A stretch of 19,156 bases of DNA from CAYPHJ01 sp964410485 (GTDB taxonomy: Bacteria; Desulfobacterota; Binatia; UBA9968). The stretch spans positions 1 through 19,156 of the forward strand of contig CAYPHJ010000089.1 in NCBI GenBank assembly GCA_964410485.1, given 5' to 3'. The notes beneath the pieces were generated by a model. The model saw only the letters and a program-made list of their open reading frames with translations, had not been told where the DNA came from and searched no databases. A program made the translations under genes and the position numbers. Every line of letters begins with the position of its first letter. Positions within the stretch are counted from its first letter, which is position 1. This document shows positions 7,363 to 13,598 of the stretch, piece after piece.

Positions 7363-7977
7363 TCATTTCTGCTGTTCTCCCCAAATTTGTTCCAGCCGCG
7401 CCTTGCGGCCACAGCCATACGTATAAAGCTTATAGCGAACGGGGTTTTTCTTGTAAAAATCCTGATGATAATCCTCCGCTGGATAAAACTGCGAGGCAGA
7501 AACGATTTCCGTTACAATCGGCTCTTTGAAGCGCTTGCTCAAAACCATTTTTGATTGCTCCGCCAACCGCTTCTGCGCCGCATCATGATAAAAAATGACC
7601 GAGCGATAGTGGCTGCCTACGTCGCAAAACTGGCCGTTGGGGTTAAACGGATCGATATTGCGCCAGAAGACTTCCAGTAACTTCGAGTAGGTGGTTCTTA
7701 CGGGATCATAGATGATCTCCACGGCTTCGACGTGGCCCGTTCTGCCAGCGGTCACCTGTTCATAGGTAGGATTTGTCTTTGTACCGCCTGTATAGCCTGA
7801 TGTGGTCGAAAGCACTCCATCGAGCGCATCGAAAGGCGGTTCCATGCACCAGAAACACCCCCCGGCAAACGTTGCCTTGGCGGTTTGCAGGGGCGCCTCG
7901 CGCTGAGCGGCATATGCCGCACCGACGACCAGAAAAACAATTGTGCCCATCGCGCAAATTAATTTTCGAGGTTTCAT
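7363..7977 (-). CDS. msrA: Exported peptide methionine sulfoxide reductase MsrA
   Basis: Reduces methionine-S-sulfoxide in oxidised proteins. The 204-residue protein has the catalytic GCFWC motif with Cys41 as nucleophile, the GYTGG motif at 61-65, the HVEAVEIIYDP strand at 82-92, the QFCDVGSHYRS segment at 116-126, and Cys189 near the C-terminus as a likely resolving cysteine. The extra N-terminus is a signal peptide (basic start, hydrophobic 8-20, cut after AYA at 21-23), so the enzyme should work in the periplasm. That needs an electron donor from outside the cytosolic thioredoxin pool. Start at 7977 has GGGAGGG 3-4 bp upstream. It lies 181 bp downstream of the alpha/beta hydrolase gene, on the same strand. 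Confidence 0.95.
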   Translation of the reverse strand: MKPRKLICAMGTIVFLVVGAAYAAQREAPLQTAKATFAGGCFWCMEPPFDALDGVLSTTSGYTGGTKTNPTYEQVTAGRTGHVEAVEIIYDPVRTTYSKLLEVFWRNIDPFNPNGQFCDVGSHYRSVIFYHDAAQKRLAEQSKMVLSKRFKEPIVTEIVSASQFYPAEDYHQDFYKKNPVRYKLYTYGCGRKARLEQIWGEQQK

Positions 7978-8022
7978 AACCCTCCCCGGTCAAAGCAGTG
8001 TGATTAAGACGCTTTCTTTGTC

Positions 8023-8045
8023 CCGTCACCGAAGATTCGTGACGG
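8023..8045. other. Hairpin upstream of msrA
   Basis: CCGTCAC (8023-8029) pairs with GTGACGG (8039-8045) around a 9-nt loop. It sits in the 181-bp gap between the hydrolase stop and the msrA start, about 45 bp upstream of msrA. No T-run follows on the minus strand, so it is not a classic terminator; it could be a regulatory or mRNA-stabilising structure. Confidence 0.3.
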
Positions 8046-8158
8046 AAAGCCTTTGTCTCTTAAAACGGTTTGCCCATGGCTTTGGTTCCCGCTACCTGTG
8101 AGAACTAGGACCCTTGTGGGGTTTGCTTAGCCCCGATTTAGGCAATCGCCCTACCCAG

Positions 8159-8953
8159 TCAGGACTTACCAGGAAAAAGGCCGTGCTTGGAGAAAAATTC
8201 GATCATGAAGCGATCGAACAGCCAAGGCTGCTCGATTTGACAGGCGTGGCCCGCTCCCGGCAACACCTTCAACTCGCAATTCGGTATGCGCTCCTTGAGC
8301 GCGAAGGCGCGTTGATGGCTGCCGTCCTCGCTCCCGGTGAGAATGATGGTCGGGCAGCCGATACGCTCGTGGTGCCCTTCGGGATATGGCGCCGCAAGGG
8401 CCTTGAATTGATGGATGATTGATTCCACGTCCGCGTGTTCATTACGCTCGGTAAAGAGGTTCGCGAAGAAATGCGCTAGCGGCGTGCCGCGAAACGCGGG
8501 GCTCAGATCCTCGAACGTGTAAGCCCATCGATAATCGACGCCCTCCGTCGTATAATTCTCGATTCGCCGCTTCGTGAACTCCTTGGCGGGGTTGTAACCG
8601 GTGCCAGAAAGAACCAGCGCGAGGGTTTTTTGGGGACGCTGGTGATACATGTGAGGCGCGAGTGACGACCCGACGGAGCAGCCGACCAGGATCGCGCTTT
8701 CGCCGGCTGCCGCGTCGTCTATCGCTTCCCAACAGGCTTGGGCCATATCGGCCATCGTCAGTCCTGCGTCCGCTTTGGGAGAGCGGCCGTATCCTGGAAT
8801 GTCAATGGCGATGCAGCGATACCAGGTTGAGAGGTGCGCCATCTGAAAAATCCAGCACGACTGGTCCATTGGGTTCGGATGGATAAAGGCGATCACCGGG
8901 CCCGCGCGGCCCATGCGTTCATAGTAAAGCGGCCCGTGAATATTCTTCGCCAT
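8159..8953 (-). CDS. Alpha/beta-fold hydrolase
   Basis: Cytoplasmic serine hydrolase of 264 residues, with no signal peptide. The catalytic triad can be placed: Ser93 in GCSVG, Asp210 in GSEDGSH, and His236 in GAGHACQ. The oxyanion-hole element is HPNPMDQSCW (25-34), so HP replaces the more common HG. A cap region lies at roughly 120-190. The architecture resembles C-C bond hydrolases (MhpC-like), esterases and lactonases, and the sequence does not decide among these. The start at 8953 has AAAGGAGGAA upstream. It begins 30 bp after the stop of the molybdopterin oxidoreductase, so the two are almost certainly cotranscribed and may catalyse consecutive steps, for example hydrolysis of an oxidised or hydrated product. 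That link is inference. Confidence 0.9.
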   Translation of the reverse strand: MAKNIHGPLYYERMGRAGPVIAFIHPNPMDQSCWIFQMAHLSTWYRCIAIDIPGYGRSPKADAGLTMADMAQACWEAIDDAAAGESAILVGCSVGSSLAPHMYHQRPQKTLALVLSGTGYNPAKEFTKRRIENYTTEGVDYRWAYTFEDLSPAFRGTPLAHFFANLFTERNEHADVESIIHQFKALAAPYPEGHHERIGCPTIILTGSEDGSHQRAFALKERIPNCELKVLPGAGHACQIEQPWLFDRFMIEFFSKHGLFPGKS

Positions 8954-8983
8954 AATATTCCTCCTTTGCTGGCTTCGCTCCGC

Positions 8984-11257
8984 TCAGTATTGTCCGTGCG
9001 CTTCGACTTCCACCAGGGTATCGAAGAACGCGTAATTCTCCGAAGTGGCGCTGACCGACTCATGGGTGAGGCTGTAAGGATCGCCACCTTGGAAGTCGCT
9101 GACCCAGGAACCTTCTGAGATGACCACCACACCCGGTTTGAGATCGGAGCTGAGCCGGGCCTTGAGTTGAACACTGCCGCGTTGGTTGTAAACACGCACC
9201 CGCTGATGATCCGTAATCGCCCGATGCGCAGCATCCGCAGGATGGATCTCCACCACAGGTTCAGGCTCCAGTTGCTTGAGCCGCGGCAGGTTGGCAAACA
9301 TGGAGTGGATCCGGTGGCGGCTATGGCTAAACAGCAGCGTCAACGGGAAGCGCTCGTAGAGCGGGTTGGCCGGCGAAGCCTCGAACGGCTCATGGTAGTG
9401 CGGAAGCTCGGCACCATGCTTGACCAACTCTTCTTTGTACAGCTCGATACGCCCGGAGGGAGTTTTGAAGTCGAAATCGGTAAAGGCGACGTAAGGGTCG
9501 CGCGGACGGTTGAGCAGCACTGCGTCTTCGCGCTCCAGACGGTCCAGGGTGATCCCTCGCAGCAGCGGATGGTCGGTCTCGATCGTCTCGCGAAGATACT
9601 GCTCCGGCGGTCCGGAAAAATATGCTCCGAGCCCCATGCGTGCCGCCAACCCTGCGAAAATGTCCCAATCACTTTTGCTTTCACCTAGTGGCTCGACGGC
9701 GCGGCGCTGAAGCTGAAGAAACATGCCGGCCACGAGATCCTTTTTCTCGAAGATCGTGCAGGCTGGCAGTACAATATCAGCGAGGGCGGCGGTGTCGGTC
9801 ATGAAGTGATCGACCACCACCAGCAGGTCCAGCTTTGGTAAAATGACACTCAGGACCCGCGCGCGGTTTGCCGCAGACTGATTGAACATGTTCGAAGCCG
9901 ACAGCCACAAAGCTCTCACCGGGTAAGGATCACTGCTCTCGATTGCATTCATGAGCGAAATCAAATCGAGGGTAGCAGCCTCACGTCCGCCGGGAGAGCG
10001 GAACGAACGTAAGTTTAAGGGCGTCGCATAGCTGCCATCGTGAACGCTGATGCCGCCACCGGCAATGCCAATATTGCCCGTGGCAACGACCAGCGTAGCG
10101 GCCGCACGCGCCGTGTAGTCGGAATAATACCAACGGTCAACGCCGTAGCCGATACGAATGGACGCTGGCCTCCGCGCGGAAAATTCGTGGGCGAGCTCCC
10201 GAATCGTCTCTGCCGGCACGCCGGTGATCACCTCCACGCGCTCTGCGGAGTAACTCTCCGCAAGCTCGCGCAGGAGCTCAAACGCCGGGACGCAATCGAC
10301 CGCCGTGCCGTCGGCAAGCGTCACGCGAAACCCGCCGTAAAGCGCCGGCGCATCGCAGTTACCGTGGGCCGTGGCGCCATCAGAGGAAGGATCCCATACG
10401 AGGTAGTCCGTAGAGTTATTGGCGCTAAGCTCCGCTGCGCGTAAAAATGCTCCGTTGTCGCGCCGGACCAAAAATGCTGCGTTCGTATGGCTTCGGAGGA
10501 ACGCCTCGTCTTGCCAGCCGTGGTGCAAGATTTCATTGAGCAGGCCGAGCGCCAGAGCGACGTCGGTTCCTGGCCGCGGCGAAAGCCACTGATCGGCACG
10601 CTGCGCGGTCGCGCTGTAGTTGGGGTCAATGCAGACGAGCTTGGCGCCACGTTGCTGTCCTGCAGTGACAAAGTGGAAGTCCACCAGGCGCGTGTCGGCG
10701 CCGTTGCCGCCCCAAAGCAGAATCATGCGAGAATTGACCGCATCGGCCATTTCATGGCCGCCCGGCCTGAAATAGGTCGCAGCCGGCACGCCGAACATGT
10801 ACTCGAGTCCCTTGGGAACGCCATAGTCGACACCGCCGGCGCGATGGGCCGTGCCGCCGAGAGCCGCAGCGAAGCGGTGGGCAGAGCCCCTTGTCAGTAC
10901 TCCTGCGGCGCCGCTCCCCGTGAAAAACGCCAACGAGCGCGAGCCGTATTGCTCGGCAATCTTGCGCAGCCGGTCTGCCAGCCAGTCGAACGCCTCGTTC
11001 CAACTGATTCTCTGCCACTGCCCTTCTCCCCGCTCGCCGACTCGACGTAAGGGATGTTGCAGGCGATCTTTATGATACTGCTGCTCCAACCGTGCCATGC
11101 CCATCGCACACACCCGCCGATCATATTCCGGCAGAGGAAAAGAACCCGGTTCAATTTTCGTGATACGGCCGTTCTCGATGTGGGCAGTGATGCCACAGCG
11201 CGGATTGGCGTGGCAATTGGGATCGCACACAGTCCTGATCAGCCGTGTATCAGTCAC
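8984..11257 (-). CDS. Molybdopterin-dependent oxidoreductase (DMSO reductase superfamily), catalytic subunit
   Basis: Large bis-MGD enzyme of 757 residues. The N-terminal 4Fe-4S site is visible as CDPNCHANPRC plus a fourth cysteine: Cys11, Cys15, Cys21 and Cys50. The five-residue second gap is longer than in most relatives. Domain order is FeS (1-60), central molybdopterin oxidoreductase domain (about 60-600) with DPNYSATAQRADQWLSPRPGTD, and a C-terminal dinucleotide-binding domain (about 640-750). Asp144 in GGVDYGVPK lies where the family places its metal ligand, but this is only a guess. No Tat signal is present, so it should be cytoplasmic. No ferredoxin-like or membrane partner subunit is adjacent, unlike respiratory members. 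The GTG start at 11257 has GGAAAGG 8 bp upstream. Hydratase- or transhydroxylase-like chemistry is possible. Substrate unknown. Confidence 0.93.
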   Translation of the reverse strand: MTDTRLIRTVCDPNCHANPRCGITAHIENGRITKIEPGSFPLPEYDRRVCAMGMARLEQQYHKDRLQHPLRRVGERGEGQWQRISWNEAFDWLADRLRKIAEQYGSRSLAFFTGSGAAGVLTRGSAHRFAAALGGTAHRAGGVDYGVPKGLEYMFGVPAATYFRPGGHEMADAVNSRMILLWGGNGADTRLVDFHFVTAGQQRGAKLVCIDPNYSATAQRADQWLSPRPGTDVALALGLLNEILHHGWQDEAFLRSHTNAAFLVRRDNGAFLRAAELSANNSTDYLVWDPSSDGATAHGNCDAPALYGGFRVTLADGTAVDCVPAFELLRELAESYSAERVEVITGVPAETIRELAHEFSARRPASIRIGYGVDRWYYSDYTARAAATLVVATGNIGIAGGGISVHDGSYATPLNLRSFRSPGGREAATLDLISLMNAIESSDPYPVRALWLSASNMFNQSAANRARVLSVILPKLDLLVVVDHFMTDTAALADIVLPACTIFEKKDLVAGMFLQLQRRAVEPLGESKSDWDIFAGLAARMGLGAYFSGPPEQYLRETIETDHPLLRGITLDRLEREDAVLLNRPRDPYVAFTDFDFKTPSGRIELYKEELVKHGAELPHYHEPFEASPANPLYERFPLTLLFSHSRHRIHSMFANLPRLKQLEPEPVVEIHPADAAHRAITDHQRVRVYNQRGSVQLKARLSSDLKPGVVVISEGSWVSDFQGGDPYSLTHESVSATSENYAFFDTLVEVEAHGQY

Positions 11258-11327
11258 TCCGGCAGCCTTTCCAGAAAGCGCATGGCGGCAGCATAGTCGA
11301 AGTTACTTTACCGATTCAAGGCAACAT

Positions 11328-11339
11328 GTGCCGCGGCAC
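11328..11339. promoter_or_regulatory. Perfect 12-bp palindrome upstream of the molybdopterin oxidoreductase
   Basis: GTGCCGCGGCAC is a perfect palindrome about 70 bp upstream of the GTG start at 11257, in the short non-coding gap before the repeat element. It might be an operator. No matching second site was seen. Confidence 0.25.
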
Positions 11340-11499
11340 GCGTTCAGCTGCGGTCCCATGGACCCCAAGTTTTCTCTGTCAAGGGCAAGGTAGGGCAATG
11401 TAAGTGTAGTGATGTAGACGACCAACTGCAGTAGATGTGCCCGGGAGCTTGCCGGATCAAGCATAAACCATGCGCTGGTTTATTCTGTAGGCGATGTTA

Positions 11500-11638
11500 C
11501 TAGCAGGTTGCTGAAAAAAGATTCGGAATGCTTCGACAGCCTCAGCATGAACGGAAAAACCCTACCCATTTCAAGTTCCTCTCCGTTCGCCCTGAGGTTC
11601 TCGAAGGGTGAACGGAGAGTTTTTCAGCAGCCTGCTAG
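11500..11638. mobile_element. 139-bp MITE-like element with terminal inverted repeats, copy 2 (inverted)
   Basis: Reverse-complement copy of the element at 5722-5860, same length, differing by about four substitutions and two compensating single-base indels. It keeps the CTAGCAGG ends and the internal hairpin CTCTCCGTTC (11579-11588) with GAACGGAGAG (11610-11619). It lies about 50 bp beyond the end of the broken receptor gene. Read in the direction of that gene, it has the same orientation as copy 1 has to receptor 2. The 63-residue frame across it translates the repeat and is not a gene. Confidence 0.85.
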
Positions 11639-11688
11639 TTTGTACGCTCTTGTATTCTCTTCCCGGGACAGGATTGAACTCCTTCGCT

Positions 11689-12248
11689 CTACTCCTTAAT
11701 AAACCGCTGCAAAAACTCTTGCCAGGGTGCCGGCTTCAAAAAGTCGTTCCTCAGCCGTTCCATAACTTCTACCGGAACTCTGACTGCTTCCAAACTCGGG
11801 ACCATATGCTTCTGCCACTCCTCTATAAAGGCACGATGGTGCCCCTCACGGCCCAGATGATCGGCATTCTCGACACATCGAATTCCACCTTCTCTATAGC
11901 GCTGCGAAAGACGATTCCTCCGCCGCTGGCGATGCCGAAGCTCAGGCCGTCGGGTTTCGCGCGTCTGTAGACATGCGTGATCATGAGTGCGGTGCCGGCT
12001 CCGGGCATGTTCTGTACGATAACCGAAGGATTGCCCGGGAGATGCTTTCCCAAATGGCGCGCAAAGACCCTGGCCTCGATATCGTGCCCTCCTCCCGGCG
12101 GGGTTCCCACCAGGATGTGGACTCGCTGGCCGGCAAAGGGGCTATCGGCTAGCGACTGCGCGCGGGCCACGATGTGAAAATGGAAGGCAAAGAAAACTGT
12201 AAGAGTAACGGCAGGAGCCAACCAGCGGCGAACCTTTCCGTTCTTCAT
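11689..12248 (-). pseudogene. Broken Bug/TctC-family substrate-binding protein gene
   Basis: The first frame, from ATG 12248, encodes 141 residues and stops at 11823. It has a signal peptide starting MKNGKVRRWLAPA, then VHILVGTPPGGGHDIEARV, VIVQNMPGAG and AKPDGLSFG, the expected first third of a Bug receptor. Just before the stop a different frame takes over and runs to a TAG at 11689. It encodes about 48 residues, beginning RAFIEEWQKHM and ending WQEFLQRFIKE, which look like the last helices of such a receptor. Intact members have 310-360 residues, so about half the gene is missing, with a frame change at the join: an internal deletion is the simplest reading. The ribosome site GGAGGAGAAC is intact, so a short exported fragment could still be made. 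No TctA or TctB is adjacent. Confidence 0.85.
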
Positions 12249-12266
12249 CGTTCTCCTCCTTGACAA
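12211..12266 (-). repeat. Leader repeat copy L2 (ribosome site plus first codons of the broken receptor gene)
   Basis: A 56-bp stretch nearly identical to 4405-4459 in inverted orientation, with one inserted A before the ribosome site and one A/G substitution in codon 6. It covers the Shine-Dalgarno and the codons for MKNGKVRRWLAPA. The mature receptor parts that follow are only about half identical at the protein level. Confidence 0.85.
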
Positions 12267-12406
12267 CAGATGCGCTGCCTGACCAGAGACGGTGACGAAA
12301 GCGATCGATGGCTTCAGGTTTCTGTAGGCTATTGACCAGCCTTCGGCTTGTCAATGGGGGGAAAACCTACCGCCCCAAAGAGAGCCTGAAACGGGCTGGA
12401 AAGTAA

Positions 12407-12476
12407 GTTCACCGTTCAGGGTTCAAGACTCGATGGTCACCCCAAGTCACTAAAGTTTGAACCCTGAGCGTTGAAC
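12407..12476. repeat. Imperfect 20-bp inverted repeat with 30-nt loop
   Basis: The left arm GTTCACCGTTCAGGGTTCAA (12407-12426) and the right arm TTGAACCCTGAGCGTTGAAC (12457-12476) are complementary at 18 of 20 positions. It lies in the 400-bp non-coding stretch between the broken receptor gene and the Rrf2 gene (about 12267-12651), where I see no gene. It may be a dispersed extragenic palindrome or a transcription barrier; there is no T-run. Confidence 0.6.
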
Positions 12477-12651
12477 TGCTTTACTTGATCCTCCAACCAG
12501 CCAGAAGCGCTCGAGGTCATCAAAAAGGGATGATCCGACGATGGCGCCGATGGCTAAAGCGGATTTAACGGCTCTCCGGAGACCAGGAGGGGCCCGCAGG
12601 GTAGCAGGAAAATGACGCGTCTCATTTGGACAGCTTGAGGAGGTCGGAGCC

Positions 12652-13095
12652 ATGATGTCGAAGAAATGTAAATATGCCCTAAAGGCGCTTGTACAACTGG
12701 GCATAGAGCACGGAAAGGGCAACCTTTTAACCGAAGATATTGCAATCTCTGCCAATATCCCGAAGAAATTCCTCGAGATTATCCTGCTCGAACTCAAGCG
12801 CGGCGGATATGTTCAAAGCAAGCAAGGCGCGGGTGGGGGATACCACTTAGTGCAGAAGCCGCGAAACATTACTCTGGCCGACATTTATCGATTCTTTGAC
12901 GGCGCTATCGCGCTTCAGCCGTGCGTCTCGCAGAAATTTTATGAGAAGTGTGAAGACTGCCCCGACGAAGACAGCTGCCATCTCAAACCCGCATTTTCCG
13001 AAGTCCGCGAAAAAACGTTCCAAATAATGTCCACAATCACGCTCGACTCCCTCCTAAAAAATCCGGGCAAACCAAAATCTGCGCGTAAGCACTGA
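12652..13095 (+). CDS. Rrf2-family transcriptional regulator with putative Fe-S cysteines
   Basis: DNA-binding regulator of 147 residues, the normal Rrf2 size. The N-terminal winged helix-turn-helix spans about residues 5-68: KYALKALVQL, then TEDIAISANIPKKFLEIILLEL as the recognition part, then a wing with the typical KQGAGGGYHL (57-66). The effector region has the LADIYRFFDG helix (75-84), followed by a cysteine cluster Cys91, Cys100, Cys103 and Cys109. IscR and NsrR use three cysteines in this place to bind an Fe-S cluster, so redox, iron or nitric-oxide sensing is likely. AGGAGG lies 8 bp upstream of the ATG at 12652 (ATG 12655 is an alternative). A palindrome resembling an IscR site follows at 13150, before the next gene. 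Confidence 0.92.
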   Translation: MMSKKCKYALKALVQLGIEHGKGNLLTEDIAISANIPKKFLEIILLELKRGGYVQSKQGAGGGYHLVQKPRNITLADIYRFFDGAIALQPCVSQKFYEKCEDCPDEDSCHLKPAFSEVREKTFQIMSTITLDSLLKNPGKPKSARKH

Positions 13096-13131
13096 GCGGT
13101 CGAGCTCGAGGAAAGCGCTTCTTTACACCCC

Positions 13132-13183
13132 TTGACAAGCGGGACTAATCTCGACTAAGTAGATCGAGTTTACTGGATTAGTC
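13132..13183 (+). promoter_or_regulatory. Promoter with IscR-like operator, upstream of the 112-residue gene
   Basis: TTGACA at 13132-13137 is a consensus -35. At the matching -10 distance lies CTCGACTAAGTAGATCGAG (13150-13168), with 5-bp arms CTCGA/TCGAG around a 9-bp centre. Its left half fits the E. coli IscR type-1 half-site (YYGACTR) well and the right half fits with a shifted base. GACTAATC (13143-13150) and GATTAGTC (13176-13183) form a second, nested inverted repeat. A repressor bound here would cover the -10. The adjacent Rrf2 gene is the obvious candidate regulator; this is inference. Confidence 0.5.
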
Positions 13184-13213
13184 GGGATAATTGGCCTAAC
13201 GGATTTCGTTGAC

Positions 13214-13552
13214 ATGACGAACATCAAACAGGCTTTGTGGGCCAGCCTTCGGAGAAGCACCTCCAGGACCGCAGCGAAGAATGTGCTGGTGCGTCTCGAA
13301 GCCTGTTCCCCGGACCCTGAAACTCCGGTTGAGCGAGTGATTGTATCGCTGCTGGCGGAGACCGGGCCCATGACGCTTGATCGGTTGGCGCAGCGCGTCG
13401 CATCCGAGCTGTATCGCGACGAGCTTCGCAGAGGTGCAAGCGTTCTGGACATCGGGTTATTTGGCAGCAGGCTCCTGGTGCCCGATGTGGTCGGCGAGAT
13501 TGAGGCGCGAGACGGAACCCTGTGGCGAATCGAACGTCGGAAAGAACCTTAG
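13214..13552 (+). CDS. Hypothetical protein of 112 residues, possible winged-helix fold
   Basis: I do not recognise the family. The protein has a basic N-terminus (QALWASLRRSTSRTAAKNVLVRLE), then a segment that could be a helix-turn-helix (VERVIVSLLAETGPMTLDRLAQRVASELYRDE, about 39-70), and a C-terminal part rich in beta-type residues (DGTLWRIERRKEP). There is no signal peptide, cysteine cluster or membrane segment. It starts at ATG 13214 with a weak ribosome site, about 45 bp downstream of the predicted promoter with an IscR-like operator. It is on the same strand as the Rrf2 gene that ends at 13095, and converges with the MetE-like gene. It is a plausible target of the regulator, and might itself bind DNA. 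Confidence 0.7.
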   Translation: MTNIKQALWASLRRSTSRTAAKNVLVRLEACSPDPETPVERVIVSLLAETGPMTLDRLAQRVASELYRDELRRGASVLDIGLFGSRLLVPDVVGEIEARDGTLWRIERRKEP

Positions 13553-13598
13553 CCGACCGCCTTTAGCTTCGCAATGAAGAAACCGAGCGCCCAGAGGG

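Noticed and set aside
10040..10444. Plus-strand 134-residue frame inside the molybdopterin oxidoreductase
   Set aside because: Shadow of a well-supported gene on the other strand. The same applies to 9167-9688 and 10487-11050.
5722..11638. Composite transposon
   Set aside because: The flanking elements are only 139 bp and no transposase gene is present in or next to the block, so only a MITE-like pair is supported.
11508..11699. 63-residue plus-strand frame over the second repeat copy
   Set aside because: It encodes the same repeat-derived peptide and has no independent support.
12450..12797. Minus-strand 115-residue frame overlapping the Rrf2 gene start
   Set aside because: It overlaps the DNA-binding domain of the regulator, has no domain of its own, and lacks a ribosome site.
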